From Spirochaetaceae bacterium (GTDB lineage: Bacteria; Spirochaetota; Leptospiria; Leptospirales; Leptonemataceae), in NCBI GenBank assembly GCA_002729885.1, contig PBUB01000021.1:348451-412450 (forward strand): a stretch of 64,000 bases of DNA, read 5' to 3'. Made by a program: the position numbers and the translations under genes. Within the stretch, counting starts at the first letter, position 1, and every line of letters starts with the position of its first letter. This document shows positions 34,356 through 43,062 of this stretch, one piece after another. Below the pieces are notes generated by a model. That model was not told the origin of the DNA. It searched no databases and saw nothing but the letters and a program-made list of their open reading frames with translations.

Positions 34356-35285
34356 CTAGAGGTTATGCAAATTGGTTTTTTCGAAAGCATAAACCATCAT
34401 GTCTCCCTGGTTCATAGACTTAACGGTTCGATCCGCCAGGGCTTTGGCCATCCTGTAAAGCGGGCCCATTCCTGGATAGGATGTGAAGCCAGAGCCGTAG
34501 GTTATGTAACCGTCAGATTTTAGTCCGTATCGAGCGGCCAGCTTTTCCAGAGTAGAAAGGGAAAAATAGAACAGATGCTCCGGTACATTTAGAAATCTCC
34601 AGGAAGGCCCCTGGAATCTAGACAGAATCCCCCAGCGACAGGTAGATAGAATCAATCGGCCACCCGGGCGAAGCATGGCACTGATCTTACGCAGCGCTTC
34701 GGAAGGACTTCGTAAATGTTCAATCGATGCCCAGAGTGTTATCAGATCATAGGGCTCGGATGGCTGGAAGCGTAGAAAATCCTGAATATGAATCGTAAGT
34801 CCCAGTTGTTCCATTCCTGCCCTGGCGGCGGCCTCACTGAGTTCTATTCCTTCTGCCTGCCAGCCCCGGTTGCGCATGTAATCTACGAAATAGCCAGCAG
34901 CACAGCCTACATCCAGTGCTCGCATCTTCTGTCGGTCCAGACTTCGTTCGAATTCAAAAAAGCCCACATCATCCAGATTCAATGACCATACCTTCTCCAG
35001 CTGCTTTCGCATTGCTTCCGAGAAGTAATTATCGTACCCGCGATCCGTTCGGTTCTCAAAATAATGGGATCCGTAGCACTCCTCCAGTTCTGCATCGGTG
35101 GGCCTGGGAAGTGTCTGAACGACGCCGCAGGATTTGCATTCATAGATTCCAAATTCTTTCCCTGCAGCCGATGCCTTGGAGAACAGAAATTTGAAATGAT
35201 CTCCGGAGCAGGCGTCGCAACGCTCCTGGGAATTCATGGGGGCCTGTTTTTGAATTGCCTGCACGATTGATATATTCATCGTCAT
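34356..35285 (-). CDS. Class I SAM-dependent methyltransferase with N-terminal zinc ribbon
   Basis: A protein of about 309 residues. The start is uncertain: ATGs at 35285, 35279 and 35237; the longer open frame to 35573 overlaps the divergent gene and is rejected. Around residues 20-50 two Cys pairs (CDAC ... CKSC) form a zinc ribbon. This is followed by the LPRPTDAELEECYGSHYFE linker and a Rossmann methyltransferase (ALDVGCAAGYFVDYMRNRGW, GIELSEAAARAG, YDLITLWASIEHL, LRPGGRLILST). This architecture is common for O- or C-methyltransferases acting on sugars or small metabolites. It starts seven bases from the divergent polyferredoxin gene. The substrate is unknown. Confidence 0.85.
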   Translation of the reverse strand: MTMNISIVQAIQKQAPMNSQERCDACSGDHFKFLFSKASAAGKEFGIYECKSCGVVQTLPRPTDAELEECYGSHYFENRTDRGYDNYFSEAMRKQLEKVWSLNLDDVGFFEFERSLDRQKMRALDVGCAAGYFVDYMRNRGWQAEGIELSEAAARAGMEQLGLTIHIQDFLRFQPSEPYDLITLWASIEHLRSPSEALRKISAMLRPGGRLILSTCRWGILSRFQGPSWRFLNVPEHLFYFSLSTLEKLAARYGLKSDGYITYGSGFTSYPGMGPLYRMAKALADRTVKSMNQGDMMVYAFEKTNLHNL

Positions 35286-35291
35286 CAGAGT

Positions 35292-35930
35292 ATGGACCGA
35301 AAGGACTTTTTCAGTCGGGGAATGAAGGATCTGACGCGCAAGGCCTATCGTACGCCTCCAGGTCAATGGCTGGATAAAAATTTGCAGGCTATGTCCAACC
35401 TTCTCAGTCCTGCCTGGGGATTCGGCATTTCCGCGGAGAAAAGTGCTCCCGAGGAACCTCAGGCTTTCCAGAAGAACAGAGGACTGCCCAGACCTCCGGG
35501 AGCCCTCCCGAATCCGGAAGCCTTTCGCAGTGCCTGCACCTCCTGCGGCGATTGCATAGTGGCCTGCCCCCATGGAGCGATATTCAATCTACCGCATATT
35601 TATGGCCCGGTGCTGGATCCGAATCATATTGCCTGTCATCTTTGCGAGGACTATCCCTGCATCGAGTCCTGCGAGGAGGAAGCTCTTTTACCTCTGGAGG
35701 ATGGTGTGCTTCCCGGATTTGGAATTGCTGAACTGAACGAAGATGCCTGTCTGAACACTCATCGTAAAAAAGGACAGAAGAAATGCAAGGAATGCCTGGA
35801 GCAATGCCCTGTGGAAGGTGCTATCCGGCATGATGCAAGCGGGTTACCTGAGATATTGGATTGCACCGGTTGCGGAATCTGCGTGGAGAACTGTCCTACG
35901 GGTGCATTGAAGGTAATCTGGAACCATTAA
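35292..35930 (+). CDS. 4Fe-4S polyferredoxin (NapF/NapG/MauM-like)
   Basis: A 212-residue iron-sulfur protein with four cysteine clusters: CTSCGDCIVACP (about 81-92), CHLCEDYPCIESC (about 116-128), C...CKECLEQCP (about 154-177) and CTGCGICVENCP (about 194-206). The order and the spaced third cluster match NapG/MauM-type polyferredoxins, which pass electrons in periplasmic or membrane chains. There is no signal peptide or Tat motif, so it may be cytosolic. The first 75 residues are a Pro-rich leader. No napA-type partner is in the window. Between it and the next gene, 35958-35983 carries TGTCAA-N14-TTGACA. Confidence 0.88.
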   Translation: MDRKDFFSRGMKDLTRKAYRTPPGQWLDKNLQAMSNLLSPAWGFGISAEKSAPEEPQAFQKNRGLPRPPGALPNPEAFRSACTSCGDCIVACPHGAIFNLPHIYGPVLDPNHIACHLCEDYPCIESCEEEALLPLEDGVLPGFGIAELNEDACLNTHRKKGQKKCKECLEQCPVEGAIRHDASGLPEILDCTGCGICVENCPTGALKVIWNH

Positions 35931-36011
35931 TTCTGTACGAAAGCTTTATGCATTACATGTCAATGGGGACATTGAGCTTGACAGTGCCGATGTGCCTACC
36001 CACCGTATGGC

Positions 36012-36773
36012 GTGGCTAGAGTTAAAAAAGGCGGGCTCTTCTTTTCACTTTTCGTCTGGGTGGGAGTTGTCCTGGTAACCCTCTTCTATGGCATTCTGGT
36101 AATGCCCTTTGTTCTGTTTCGCGCATCTCATATCATTCACTGGTTTGCCACCATGTGGGGACGCACCCTGCTAAAGCTCTCCTTTTCTCGAGTAACAGTG
36201 TTTGATAAGGAAAAGATCTACAGAGATGGACCGGTAATCTTCCTGAGCAACCACCAGAGTATGTTCGACATTGGAGTTTTTTATCACATCCTGGATGTTG
36301 CTGTTCAATTCCGATGGATGGCCAAAGCTTCCTTGTTCAAGATTCCGATTGTAGGCTGGGCTATGAAAGCCGGGGGATACATTCCCGTAGAGCGCGACGA
36401 TCGAAAGAAAGCTCTACAGTCCATGTTCAATGCAGCGGATCAGATTCGCCAGGGTAAAAGCGTTATTATTTTCCCTGAAGGTACACGAGGTACTCCAGAG
36501 GGTAAACTGCTGAAATTCAAAAAAGGCGGATTTATCCTTGCGAAAAAGGCAAATGTAACTCTTCAGCCAGTTACGATCTGGGGAGCTCATGAGATCATGC
36601 CTCCGCAGAGAGGTAAACGACTACAGAGATTGAATCGCGGCCATATCCGGGTTACCGTTCATGATCCCATCAGTCCGGAGGCCTACAAGGATCTAGGCGT
36701 TGACCAGATTTCCGATATGATTCGCGCAAAAATTGAAGAGGCCACCGCCCTGGAAGGACAGGCAGGAGATTGA
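36012..36773 (+). CDS. 1-acyl-glycerol-3-phosphate acyltransferase (PlsC-like)
   Basis: A 253-residue lysophospholipid acyltransferase. The N-terminal hydrophobic segment (about 6-38) anchors it in the inner membrane. The catalytic motif NHQSMFD (HX4D) is near 77, the substrate motif FPEGTRG near 155, and MAKASLFKIPIVGWAMKAGGYIPVERDD matches blocks II and III. It makes phosphatidic acid for membrane lipids. It starts with GTG at 36012; an ATG at 36007 is out of frame. It is followed three bases later by the sensor kinase gene, so they share a transcript. Confidence 0.9.
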   Translation: MARVKKGGLFFSLFVWVGVVLVTLFYGILVMPFVLFRASHIIHWFATMWGRTLLKLSFSRVTVFDKEKIYRDGPVIFLSNHQSMFDIGVFYHILDVAVQFRWMAKASLFKIPIVGWAMKAGGYIPVERDDRKKALQSMFNAADQIRQGKSVIIFPEGTRGTPEGKLLKFKKGGFILAKKANVTLQPVTIWGAHEIMPPQRGKRLQRLNRGHIRVTVHDPISPEAYKDLGVDQISDMIRAKIEEATALEGQAGD

Positions 36774-36776
36774 TCC

Positions 36777-39700
36777 ATGTCCAGGGCCCCGAGGGCGCTC
36801 ATATTTGTCCTATCGGTGCTCCTCAGCACATCTTACTGTCGGCCAGCAGTTGATAATCATCGAATTGATCTGCATTCCAGTCCTGTATACGTTCAGCCCG
36901 GCTTTGCAGACGCCAATCTCCGCAATCTAGCAGCGAACTTCCATGGCCGAATCTTTTCCGCTTTTCCCATCGCACCTCTTTCTTATTTCCCGGCGGATGA
37001 GCCAGGGGAGCTTGTAGACTTTACTTTTTTTATTCCATTTCGACTTTCTCCCGATGAATTGCATCAACTGGTTTCGCCGGCTCTTTTTTTTCCAGGGCTG
37101 GGCGAAAATTATGTAATCTACGTAAACGGTCATGAAATCGCCCGGGAAGTCCACATACAGGGAGGAGAGATTCAGAGGCGGCGAACGGAACTTTCCTTAA
37201 CTATTCCAGTTCGCAGAGATTATCTGCTCCAGGGCGAAAACCTGCTAACTGTGCGTCTCCTGGGACATTCCCCTCCGGACGGAGATTCCAGCCCTGTGCC
37301 AGGCCTATTCTACGATCGAGGCTATTTTCTGGGAGAATCTGCCGATGCTCTTTCCAGTAGCACTGATACCTTTAACCTGGTGCTGGTATCGCTGTATCTT
37401 GCGTTTGGAATCTATTTCCTGTTCATTTTTGCCCGTCGCAGACGAGAGTTGTATGGCCTTTTCTTTTTTCTATTTACGCTGGGTACATTCGGATTCTACT
37501 TCTTTCGCACAAGGATTGCCTACGACCTGATAGCCGATACGGAATACCTGACCAGATGGGAGAACGCCTCCATCTTTCTGTTGCCCGGTGTTTTGATGCT
37601 ATTTCTGATTACCTACCTGAGGCATCGGTACAGAATTCCTAACTGGGGCTGGGTGGTAGGTGGTATAAATTTTCTGTTTGCAGTTCTTGCTCTGATTGTA
37701 CCATTCTCGCTGGTTTCTTTTCTGGTGGAGTCCTGGAGACTGCTTCAAATTCCTTTGATGATATGGTTACCGGTGTATCATATCATTTGCGTTCGTAGAG
37801 GGGATCGGGATGCTGGAAAGTTCCTGGGGGCCCTGGTGTTGCTGCTTTCCGCCGCAGTCTTCGATTTGATCAATAGCATATATAACCTGGTGTCCATGGA
37901 GCCTACGTTTCGCTGGGGCTTTTTCGGTTATGCAAGCTTGCTCGTGACGATTATGGGCAACCGCTTTCTTGTATCTCTACGTACCGCTGAAGATCTCAAT
38001 CAGCGTCTTGAAGCTGCCAGAGTAGAGCTGGAGGAAGCGGCCCGAATGAGAGATACCTTCGTGGCCGCCGCTTCCCATGAGATTCGCACACCGGTTCATG
38101 GAATCCTGGGAATTTCTAGAATCTTACTCCTGGAGAATCAATCCGGAGGAGAAAGTATCAGTCCTTCGTTGAGACATTCCCTGGAATTGATTCGAGAAAG
38201 TGCAGTTCGACTTACCAGACTTGTAGATGATTTTGTGGATCACAGCAGGCTTAAAGAAGGGCAGTTAAAGATCAATCGAACTGCAGTAAGGCTTCATCCG
38301 GTTGTGGAATACTGCATCGCCTCACTTCGCAGTCAGGTAAATCAATCAGTGGAGGTCATTAACGAAGTACCGGAGGATGTTGAACCTCTATATGCAGATG
38401 AATTGCGACTTCAGCAAATTCTAATCAATCTGTTAAGCAACGCCATCAAATTCACACGAGAGGGGACAATCCGGGTAAGTGCTATTGTAATTGATGGAGG
38501 GATTGATATTACCGTGGTCGATACGGGCATCGGAATTCCACCGGACAAACTGGAAGATATATTCAAACCATTCAATCAAGCAAATGCGGCCATTGCCCGA
38601 AGTTATGGCGGAACCGGGCTGGGGCTCTATATTGTTCGTAGACTTGTGGAACTACACGATGGAGCTCTTACACTTGAGAGCAGGCCAGGTCGAGGATCAG
38701 AGTTTCGCATTCGGCTACCGCTCTATGATTTTGTGAATCAAACTAATGTGCCTGCTCTGGAAAATCCGGAAACCGGTCGTGCACTCAAACAATTTCAGCT
38801 TCTGGAAGAGGTGACCCGATACAGCGCATCGGCCTTCCAGAAGGAAGATAAGAGGCCTACCGTTGTAGTGGTGGATGATGAAAGGATTAACGCCGCTGTG
38901 TTGCGCGGAATCCTGGAACCTGCGGGATTCGAAATTGTGTCATTCAAGAAGGCCAGAGATGCTATCCATTATTTTCAAACCAGCGGCAAAGCGGATCTGG
39001 CCATACTGGATTTGATGCTCGGAGGGATGTCCGGAATCGACCTCTGTCTGTGGATTCGGGAAAGCTATTCTTCTATCGATTTACCTGTCCTGATTCTTAC
39101 GGCCCATGGCGATAACGATCGGATGGTGGAGGGATTCGCTGCCGGTGCCAACGACTATCTGGAAAAGCCGGTGGATCCCGTGGAACTTCTGGCTAGAGTG
39201 CGGACCCTGGTGGATCTTCGATTCTCATCCCGGGAAAAATCAGAATTGCTCAGTTACCGGCAGGAGCTTCAGATTGCGCGAAAGATTCACATGGAGCTGC
39301 TTCCTTCCAGGCTGCCCAATCTGGAGAAGCTTGGCACAACGGTTCGTTATCTTCCCCGGGGCGATCTGGGCGGGGACTATTACGATGTACAGCTGGTAGA
39401 AAATGGAGCAGTGGCCTTTCTGGCCGATGTTACGGGACATGGAATCGCAGCCGCTCTCGGTGCTGCGATGATCCGGGTGGCATTCCTTCTGCAAAGGGAC
39501 CACTGGACGACCCCGGAATCTGTTTTGCAAGGTGTGAACCGCATCTTGCTGGATGCAGGTAGTACTCAGCTGGTGACAGGTTTATGTGCTTACGTTGATC
39601 TATCGCAGAATCGATTGCACCTGGCCCGGGCGGGTCATCTGCCTGCAGCGCTATTGCGCAGAGATGGAACACTTGAAACGCTGTTTCCTCGGGGACGGGT

Positions 39701-39998
39701 GATGGGCTGGCTGCGGGATCTAAGACTGCAGCCTCTGGAATATCCATTCCAGCCTGGAGACCGATTATTCTTGTTCACCGACGGAATCACGGAGCTTCGC
39801 AATGCAGAGGGAGAATTCATGGGTGAGCAGCGAATTCTGGATTTCCTGGAAAAGAATTCCAGACTTGCTTCCGAGGATCTGTCCGACGCATTGATGGACT
39901 TTGTACATGGCTGGCAGACCGAGCCTGAAGATGATATCGCAGTCTTGATTCTGGAACACGCATCGGCCCGGGTGCAAATGGAAATGGCCGGATCCTAG
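36777..39998 (+). CDS. 7TMR-DISM sensor histidine kinase fused to receiver and PP2C phosphatase
   Basis: A 1073-residue multidomain protein. A lipobox-like signal (STSYC-RPA; Cys21) is followed by a periplasmic 7TMR-DISMED2-type beta domain (about 30-190) and seven membrane helices (about 198-395). Next come a short coiled coil and HisKA with His434 in ASHEIRTP, then the HATPase with N555 (NLLSNAIKF), DTGIGIPP and GGTGLGLYIV. A receiver domain follows with D700/D701 (VVVVDDE), Asp745 and K797 (EKP). A SpoIIE/PP2C domain ends the protein (about 825-1065: GGDYYD, ADVTGHGIAAAL, TDGITE, DDIAVLIL). The receiver may switch the phosphatase on, joining two-component input to a Ser/Thr partner-switch output in one chain. 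It is coupled to the plsC-like gene. Confidence 0.95.
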   Translation: MSRAPRALIFVLSVLLSTSYCRPAVDNHRIDLHSSPVYVQPGFADANLRNLAANFHGRIFSAFPIAPLSYFPADEPGELVDFTFFIPFRLSPDELHQLVSPALFFPGLGENYVIYVNGHEIAREVHIQGGEIQRRRTELSLTIPVRRDYLLQGENLLTVRLLGHSPPDGDSSPVPGLFYDRGYFLGESADALSSSTDTFNLVLVSLYLAFGIYFLFIFARRRRELYGLFFFLFTLGTFGFYFFRTRIAYDLIADTEYLTRWENASIFLLPGVLMLFLITYLRHRYRIPNWGWVVGGINFLFAVLALIVPFSLVSFLVESWRLLQIPLMIWLPVYHIICVRRGDRDAGKFLGALVLLLSAAVFDLINSIYNLVSMEPTFRWGFFGYASLLVTIMGNRFLVSLRTAEDLNQRLEAARVELEEAARMRDTFVAAASHEIRTPVHGILGISRILLLENQSGGESISPSLRHSLELIRESAVRLTRLVDDFVDHSRLKEGQLKINRTAVRLHPVVEYCIASLRSQVNQSVEVINEVPEDVEPLYADELRLQQILINLLSNAIKFTREGTIRVSAIVIDGGIDITVVDTGIGIPPDKLEDIFKPFNQANAAIARSYGGTGLGLYIVRRLVELHDGALTLESRPGRGSEFRIRLPLYDFVNQTNVPALENPETGRALKQFQLLEEVTRYSASAFQKEDKRPTVVVVDDERINAAVLRGILEPAGFEIVSFKKARDAIHYFQTSGKADLAILDLMLGGMSGIDLCLWIRESYSSIDLPVLILTAHGDNDRMVEGFAAGANDYLEKPVDPVELLARVRTLVDLRFSSREKSELLSYRQELQIARKIHMELLPSRLPNLEKLGTTVRYLPRGDLGGDYYDVQLVENGAVAFLADVTGHGIAAALGAAMIRVAFLLQRDHWTTPESVLQGVNRILLDAGSTQLVTGLCAYVDLSQNRLHLARAGHLPAALLRRDGTLETLFPRGRVMGWLRDLRLQPLEYPFQPGDRLFLFTDGITELRNAEGEFMGEQRILDFLEKNSRLASEDLSDALMDFVHGWQTEPEDDIAVLILEHASARVQMEMAGS

Positions 39999-40030
39999 GA
40001 ATAGACCTCGGTTAGCTCCTGCGAAGATGT

Positions 40031-40612
40031 TCAACTATTCCTTTTTGCTTTTTCCAGTTCCCATTCCTTTTCTAGTTCCGGAAGTCTTTTCTCGAACCAT
40101 TCGTAGAATTCTGTAAGCTCCTTGACCATTCGTCCGTTTCTGGATTCGCATTCGGTTAGCCTCATTGCATCGGCCATTATCGCTTTGAAATCCTGGACAA
40201 TCTCCAGTCGCTTCGCAAACAGAGAAGGGAGGGCATCGGCTTTTACGCGAAAGTGGTCTTCTCTACGCCCCTGCCGGGCCGTCTTCTCGATCATTCCATG
40301 CTCTATCAAAATCCTGGTCATGGTAGATACCGATCCCCTGGAAGCATGTAACCTTTTCAAAATAGCGGATGTAGAAACCAGCTCATCCGGCTCTGTAAGC
40401 AAAAGACCAAATATGCGACCGGCCATCCTGGGAAATCCCCCGCGTTCAAAGAATGCTGCCATGCGTTCTAGATACTTTACTCTGGAGACGGTGCCCTCTT
40501 TTCGCGCATCGGATCTCGGGGCTGTGCCCGATGTCCTGGATCGGGACCGGTGCTTTGATTCGGCGAATTCTTGTTCCTTCTGGCTCAAGGAAATCCTCGT
40601 TAGAAATGCCAT
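40031..40612 (-). CDS. GbsR/MarR-type transcriptional regulator
   Basis: A 193-residue DNA-binding protein of the GbsR class (winged helix, related to MarR/TrmB). Core phrases are FFERGGFPRMAGRIFGLLL, the helix-turn-helix region LVSTSAILKRLHASRGSVSTMTRILIEHGMIEK, and the wing around RREDHFRV. The first 40 residues are Arg/Ser-rich and probably unstructured. It overlaps the end of the upstream barrel gene by 13 bases and is the last gene of the export operon. It is the natural candidate to bind the palindrome at 46582 and repress its own operon (inference). GbsR-family regulators often sense osmolytes or lipids. Confidence 0.85.
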   Translation of the reverse strand: MAFLTRISLSQKEQEFAESKHRSRSRTSGTAPRSDARKEGTVSRVKYLERMAAFFERGGFPRMAGRIFGLLLTEPDELVSTSAILKRLHASRGSVSTMTRILIEHGMIEKTARQGRREDHFRVKADALPSLFAKRLEIVQDFKAIMADAMRLTECESRNGRMVKELTEFYEWFEKRLPELEKEWELEKAKRNS

Positions 40613-42267
40613 CGCATATAGACAAAAGCCTGCGGCGGGGCCCCCTGAAACTCCGCTTCCTCCGGGTGCGATCCCAGACTGTATAATCTGGCGCCTGCGA
40701 CGATGATGATTTCGTTGCTGGCATTGAAAGAAAACTGTGGGCCGTACAGCACACTGCCTCCTTCCGGATCCCAGATCGCAAACAGATCACCGGTTATCAA
40801 TTCCGTCAGATTGTAGCCCACCGAAGCCTGGACCAGATAGGGATTCCTGGTCAGAATTCGTCCACGTGTGCGAAAGAAGCTCTCATCGTTCAACGATGGA
40901 TCGCTCTGCTTTGAAGCTACTTCCAGTTCCTTTTGCTGCTGCTCCGGAATATAGGGGTCTTCGCCGTAAGGCCTGGAGTTATAGAAAAACTCCAGATTGG
41001 TTCTGAGCTCGCCCCAGAATGCATAACTTGCTCCCAGCACGAATTGATGGGTATCTTCTTGAGCCAGGTAGTCTTTATGAAACTTTTCATCTTCCTGTCT
41101 GCCCAGATATGCGAAGCGAAATCCTGCATCCCAGATTGTCAGGTTCAATTCTGTTCCCCAGACATAGCTTCTGTGTTGTCTTCCTCCCAGAAAAACCATG
41201 TCCAGATTTCCGAAAGTGCCTTTGTATCGCAAAATGGAGGTGGCATCCTGAGATCTAAGTCGCCCCAGATCTCTTTCGTCGGATCTGGTATAGGGAGCGA
41301 TTACCAGCTGAATGGAGTCGTAAGAATTGAAGAAGTAACTGGTATTGATCGCATCAGCTCCGGGAACGTCCTCCAGATCTTGAATGAGAGGCCCCACGGG
41401 AGTGATCAGGTCCATGGGGTTTAACAATCTTCCTTCGCCCCAGGATATGGCCTGTCGCCCGAAAGTAATATGGAAGTCGGTTCCTTTGTAGGCCGCGTTT
41501 AATCGATGAATATCTCCCCTTACCAGATAGTCTCCATGGTTCTGAATTGTTTCCATGGATAGAAGCCGGTTGCGCACGGAAGATGCATGAAGCGGTGCGA
41601 AAGCCGGAGATTGAGGGTGATTGGTAAATACAAAATCTCCATTTCCACTGATTTCTGCCTGCAGAGGTCCATCGCTATATTCTGCTTTGAGCCTCAGGCG
41701 GCTCTCTGAGGTAAGGTCCGTGTATTTCTTGTCAAGCGGGTAGAATGGTTTAAGGCCCTGGATGCCCTGTCGGAAGAATCCACCCAGATGATAGGGTTTA
41801 TCGAATTCGCTTAAATCAAAATCGGAATAGTCCGAGGTTTCTCCTTCTCGGGGACTGCCCTCCACGGAAGGGGGGTCATTCTGCTCCTCCTCCCCGGTCT
41901 CTGAAGAAAGTTCGGGGGCTTCCTGAGGTGAATCCTGAGGCGAATCATCAGACGCAGAAGGACTGATGGGCGAATCCTCTATTGTCGAAGTCCGGTTGGA
42001 ATCTGAGGACTTCGCATCAGTTGGATTCGTTTCGGCGCCAGGGCCAATGCAGGGAAGAAGCAGGAAAACAATTAATGAAACAGAAATGGCAGCCCTGGCC
42101 CTGAACAGAGAAGAAAGCGATCCCGATGCTCTTCTGCGAAGTAAACCTTGCAAAGTGTTATGAGCGGACATATAAGCAGAGATATACGCAGACTTATAAG
42201 CAGACAGGGGCCCGGTTTGTATCCTGATCGAGGCGGATTTCTTCACTTTCAAGGGTTGAAATTGCAT
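40600..42267 (-). CDS. Outer-membrane beta-barrel protein, DUF1302-like
   Basis: A protein of 555 residues from the ATG at 42267, or 523 from 42171; neither start has a clear ribosome binding site. The signal peptide (AISVSLIVFLLLPCIGPGAE) lies at about residues 57-80. A long acidic Ser/Asp/Pro/Glu linker follows (about 80-150), then a porin-like barrel. The phrase ITFGRQAISWGEGRLLNPMDL is the hallmark of the DUF1302/TIGR-type barrel family. Aromatic-rich strands end at YMRWHF with a terminal Phe for BAM recognition. Its neighbours (LolA-like protein, FtsX permeases, ATPase) suggest it is the outer-membrane exit or acceptor of a trans-envelope system. It overlaps the GbsR-type gene by 13 bases. 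Confidence 0.85.
   Translation of the reverse strand: MQFQPLKVKKSASIRIQTGPLSAYKSAYISAYMSAHNTLQGLLRRRASGSLSSLFRARAAISVSLIVFLLLPCIGPGAETNPTDAKSSDSNRTSTIEDSPISPSASDDSPQDSPQEAPELSSETGEEEQNDPPSVEGSPREGETSDYSDFDLSEFDKPYHLGGFFRQGIQGLKPFYPLDKKYTDLTSESRLRLKAEYSDGPLQAEISGNGDFVFTNHPQSPAFAPLHASSVRNRLLSMETIQNHGDYLVRGDIHRLNAAYKGTDFHITFGRQAISWGEGRLLNPMDLITPVGPLIQDLEDVPGADAINTSYFFNSYDSIQLVIAPYTRSDERDLGRLRSQDATSILRYKGTFGNLDMVFLGGRQHRSYVWGTELNLTIWDAGFRFAYLGRQEDEKFHKDYLAQEDTHQFVLGASYAFWGELRTNLEFFYNSRPYGEDPYIPEQQQKELEVASKQSDPSLNDESFFRTRGRILTRNPYLVQASVGYNLTELITGDLFAIWDPEGGSVLYGPQFSFNASNEIIIVAGARLYSLGSHPEEAEFQGAPPQAFVYMRWHF
42163..42210. repeat. Imperfect 12-bp tandem repeat at the barrel gene start
   Basis: Four degenerate 12-base units (AGCGGACATATA, AGCAGAGATATA, CGCAGACTTATA, AGCAGACAGGGG) run from 42163 to 42210. 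In the barrel gene they encode a SAYxSAYxSAY pattern ahead of the signal peptide, or they lie in the leader if translation starts at 42171. Confidence 0.7.
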
Positions 42268-42318
42268 AAGAATACCGGCTGCTGCGAAAGGTCAGAATTG
42301 ACCCGGGGGAATCTAAGC

Positions 42319-43020
42319 TCAGGATCTCTTTTCGTCCTGTTCGATCTGGCCATCCCTGAGGTGAATGAGCCTTCGGGCACTCTTGATAACTCTTTCATCA
42401 TGTGTGCTAAACAGGAAGGTGGTACTGGTCTCTTCGCACATTTGTAGCATCAGTTCGATGAGCTTCTCAGCGTTATGGGTATCCAGGTTGGCCGTAGGCT
42501 CATCGGCCAGAACCACCTCCGGTTCTCCAATAAGCGCACGGGCCACAGCCACTCTCTGCTGCTGACCTCCGGAAAGTTGATCCGGAAACCGATGCATCAA
42601 ATCCTGCATATCCATGCGATCCGCAAGCTTCAGAATTCTTTCCCTGCGCCTCTGTGCATCCACCCCCTGAAGCAAAAGAATGTACTCTACATTTTCATAA
42701 GCAGTCAGCACAGGTACCAGATTGTAGGCCTGAAAAACAAATCCAATATTCTGCAGCCGAAAGTCGCTGAGCTTGTTTCCGGTAAGGGCGGTTACATCTT
42801 TGCCATCGATGAGAACGGTTCCCTGGCTGGGTTTATCCAGGGCTCCCATACAGTTCAGGAGAGTACTCTTGCCTGAGCCGGATGGACCTACTAAAGCTCC
42901 AAATTCTCCGCGGTTGAATCCCAGGTTGATTCCTGAGAGAGCATGCACAATGGTTTCCCCCTGTGCATAGTCTCTGCTGAGATTCTGGACTTCAATATAG
43001 CTGGTACTTACTGCGTTCAT
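42319..43020 (-). CDS. ABC transporter ATPase, LolD/MacB type
   Basis: A 233-residue ABC ATPase. The Walker A motif is GPSGSGKST (about 42-50), the signature LSGGQQQRVAVARAL, the Walker B VVLADEPTANLD and the H-loop FSTHDERV. The short NIGFVFQAYNLVPVLTAYENVE segment is typical of LolD and MacB ATPases that drive FtsX-type permeases. It is the only ATPase of the operon and follows the two permeases after 42 bases, so it most likely powers them as a heterodimeric mechanotransmission exporter rather than a substrate-threading importer. Confidence 0.95.
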   Translation of the reverse strand: MNAVSTSYIEVQNLSRDYAQGETIVHALSGINLGFNRGEFGALVGPSGSGKSTLLNCMGALDKPSQGTVLIDGKDVTALTGNKLSDFRLQNIGFVFQAYNLVPVLTAYENVEYILLLQGVDAQRRRERILKLADRMDMQDLMHRFPDQLSGGQQQRVAVARALIGEPEVVLADEPTANLDTHNAEKLIELMLQMCEETSTTFLFSTHDERVIKSARRLIHLRDGQIEQDEKRS

Positions 43021-43062
43021 TGTGTTTCCCTATTTCGTGTGCTGCCCCATTTTAATCCTGAA

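Noticed and set aside
35286-35573. Extension of the methyltransferase to a start at 35573
   Set aside because: The extra 96 residues overlap the polyferredoxin gene antisense and lack any family resemblance.
35958-35983. Inverted repeat TGTCAA-N14-TTGACA before the plsC-like gene
   Set aside because: The TTGACA has no acceptable -10 at 16-18 bases, and the arms are only 6 bp, so neither a promoter nor an operator is supported.
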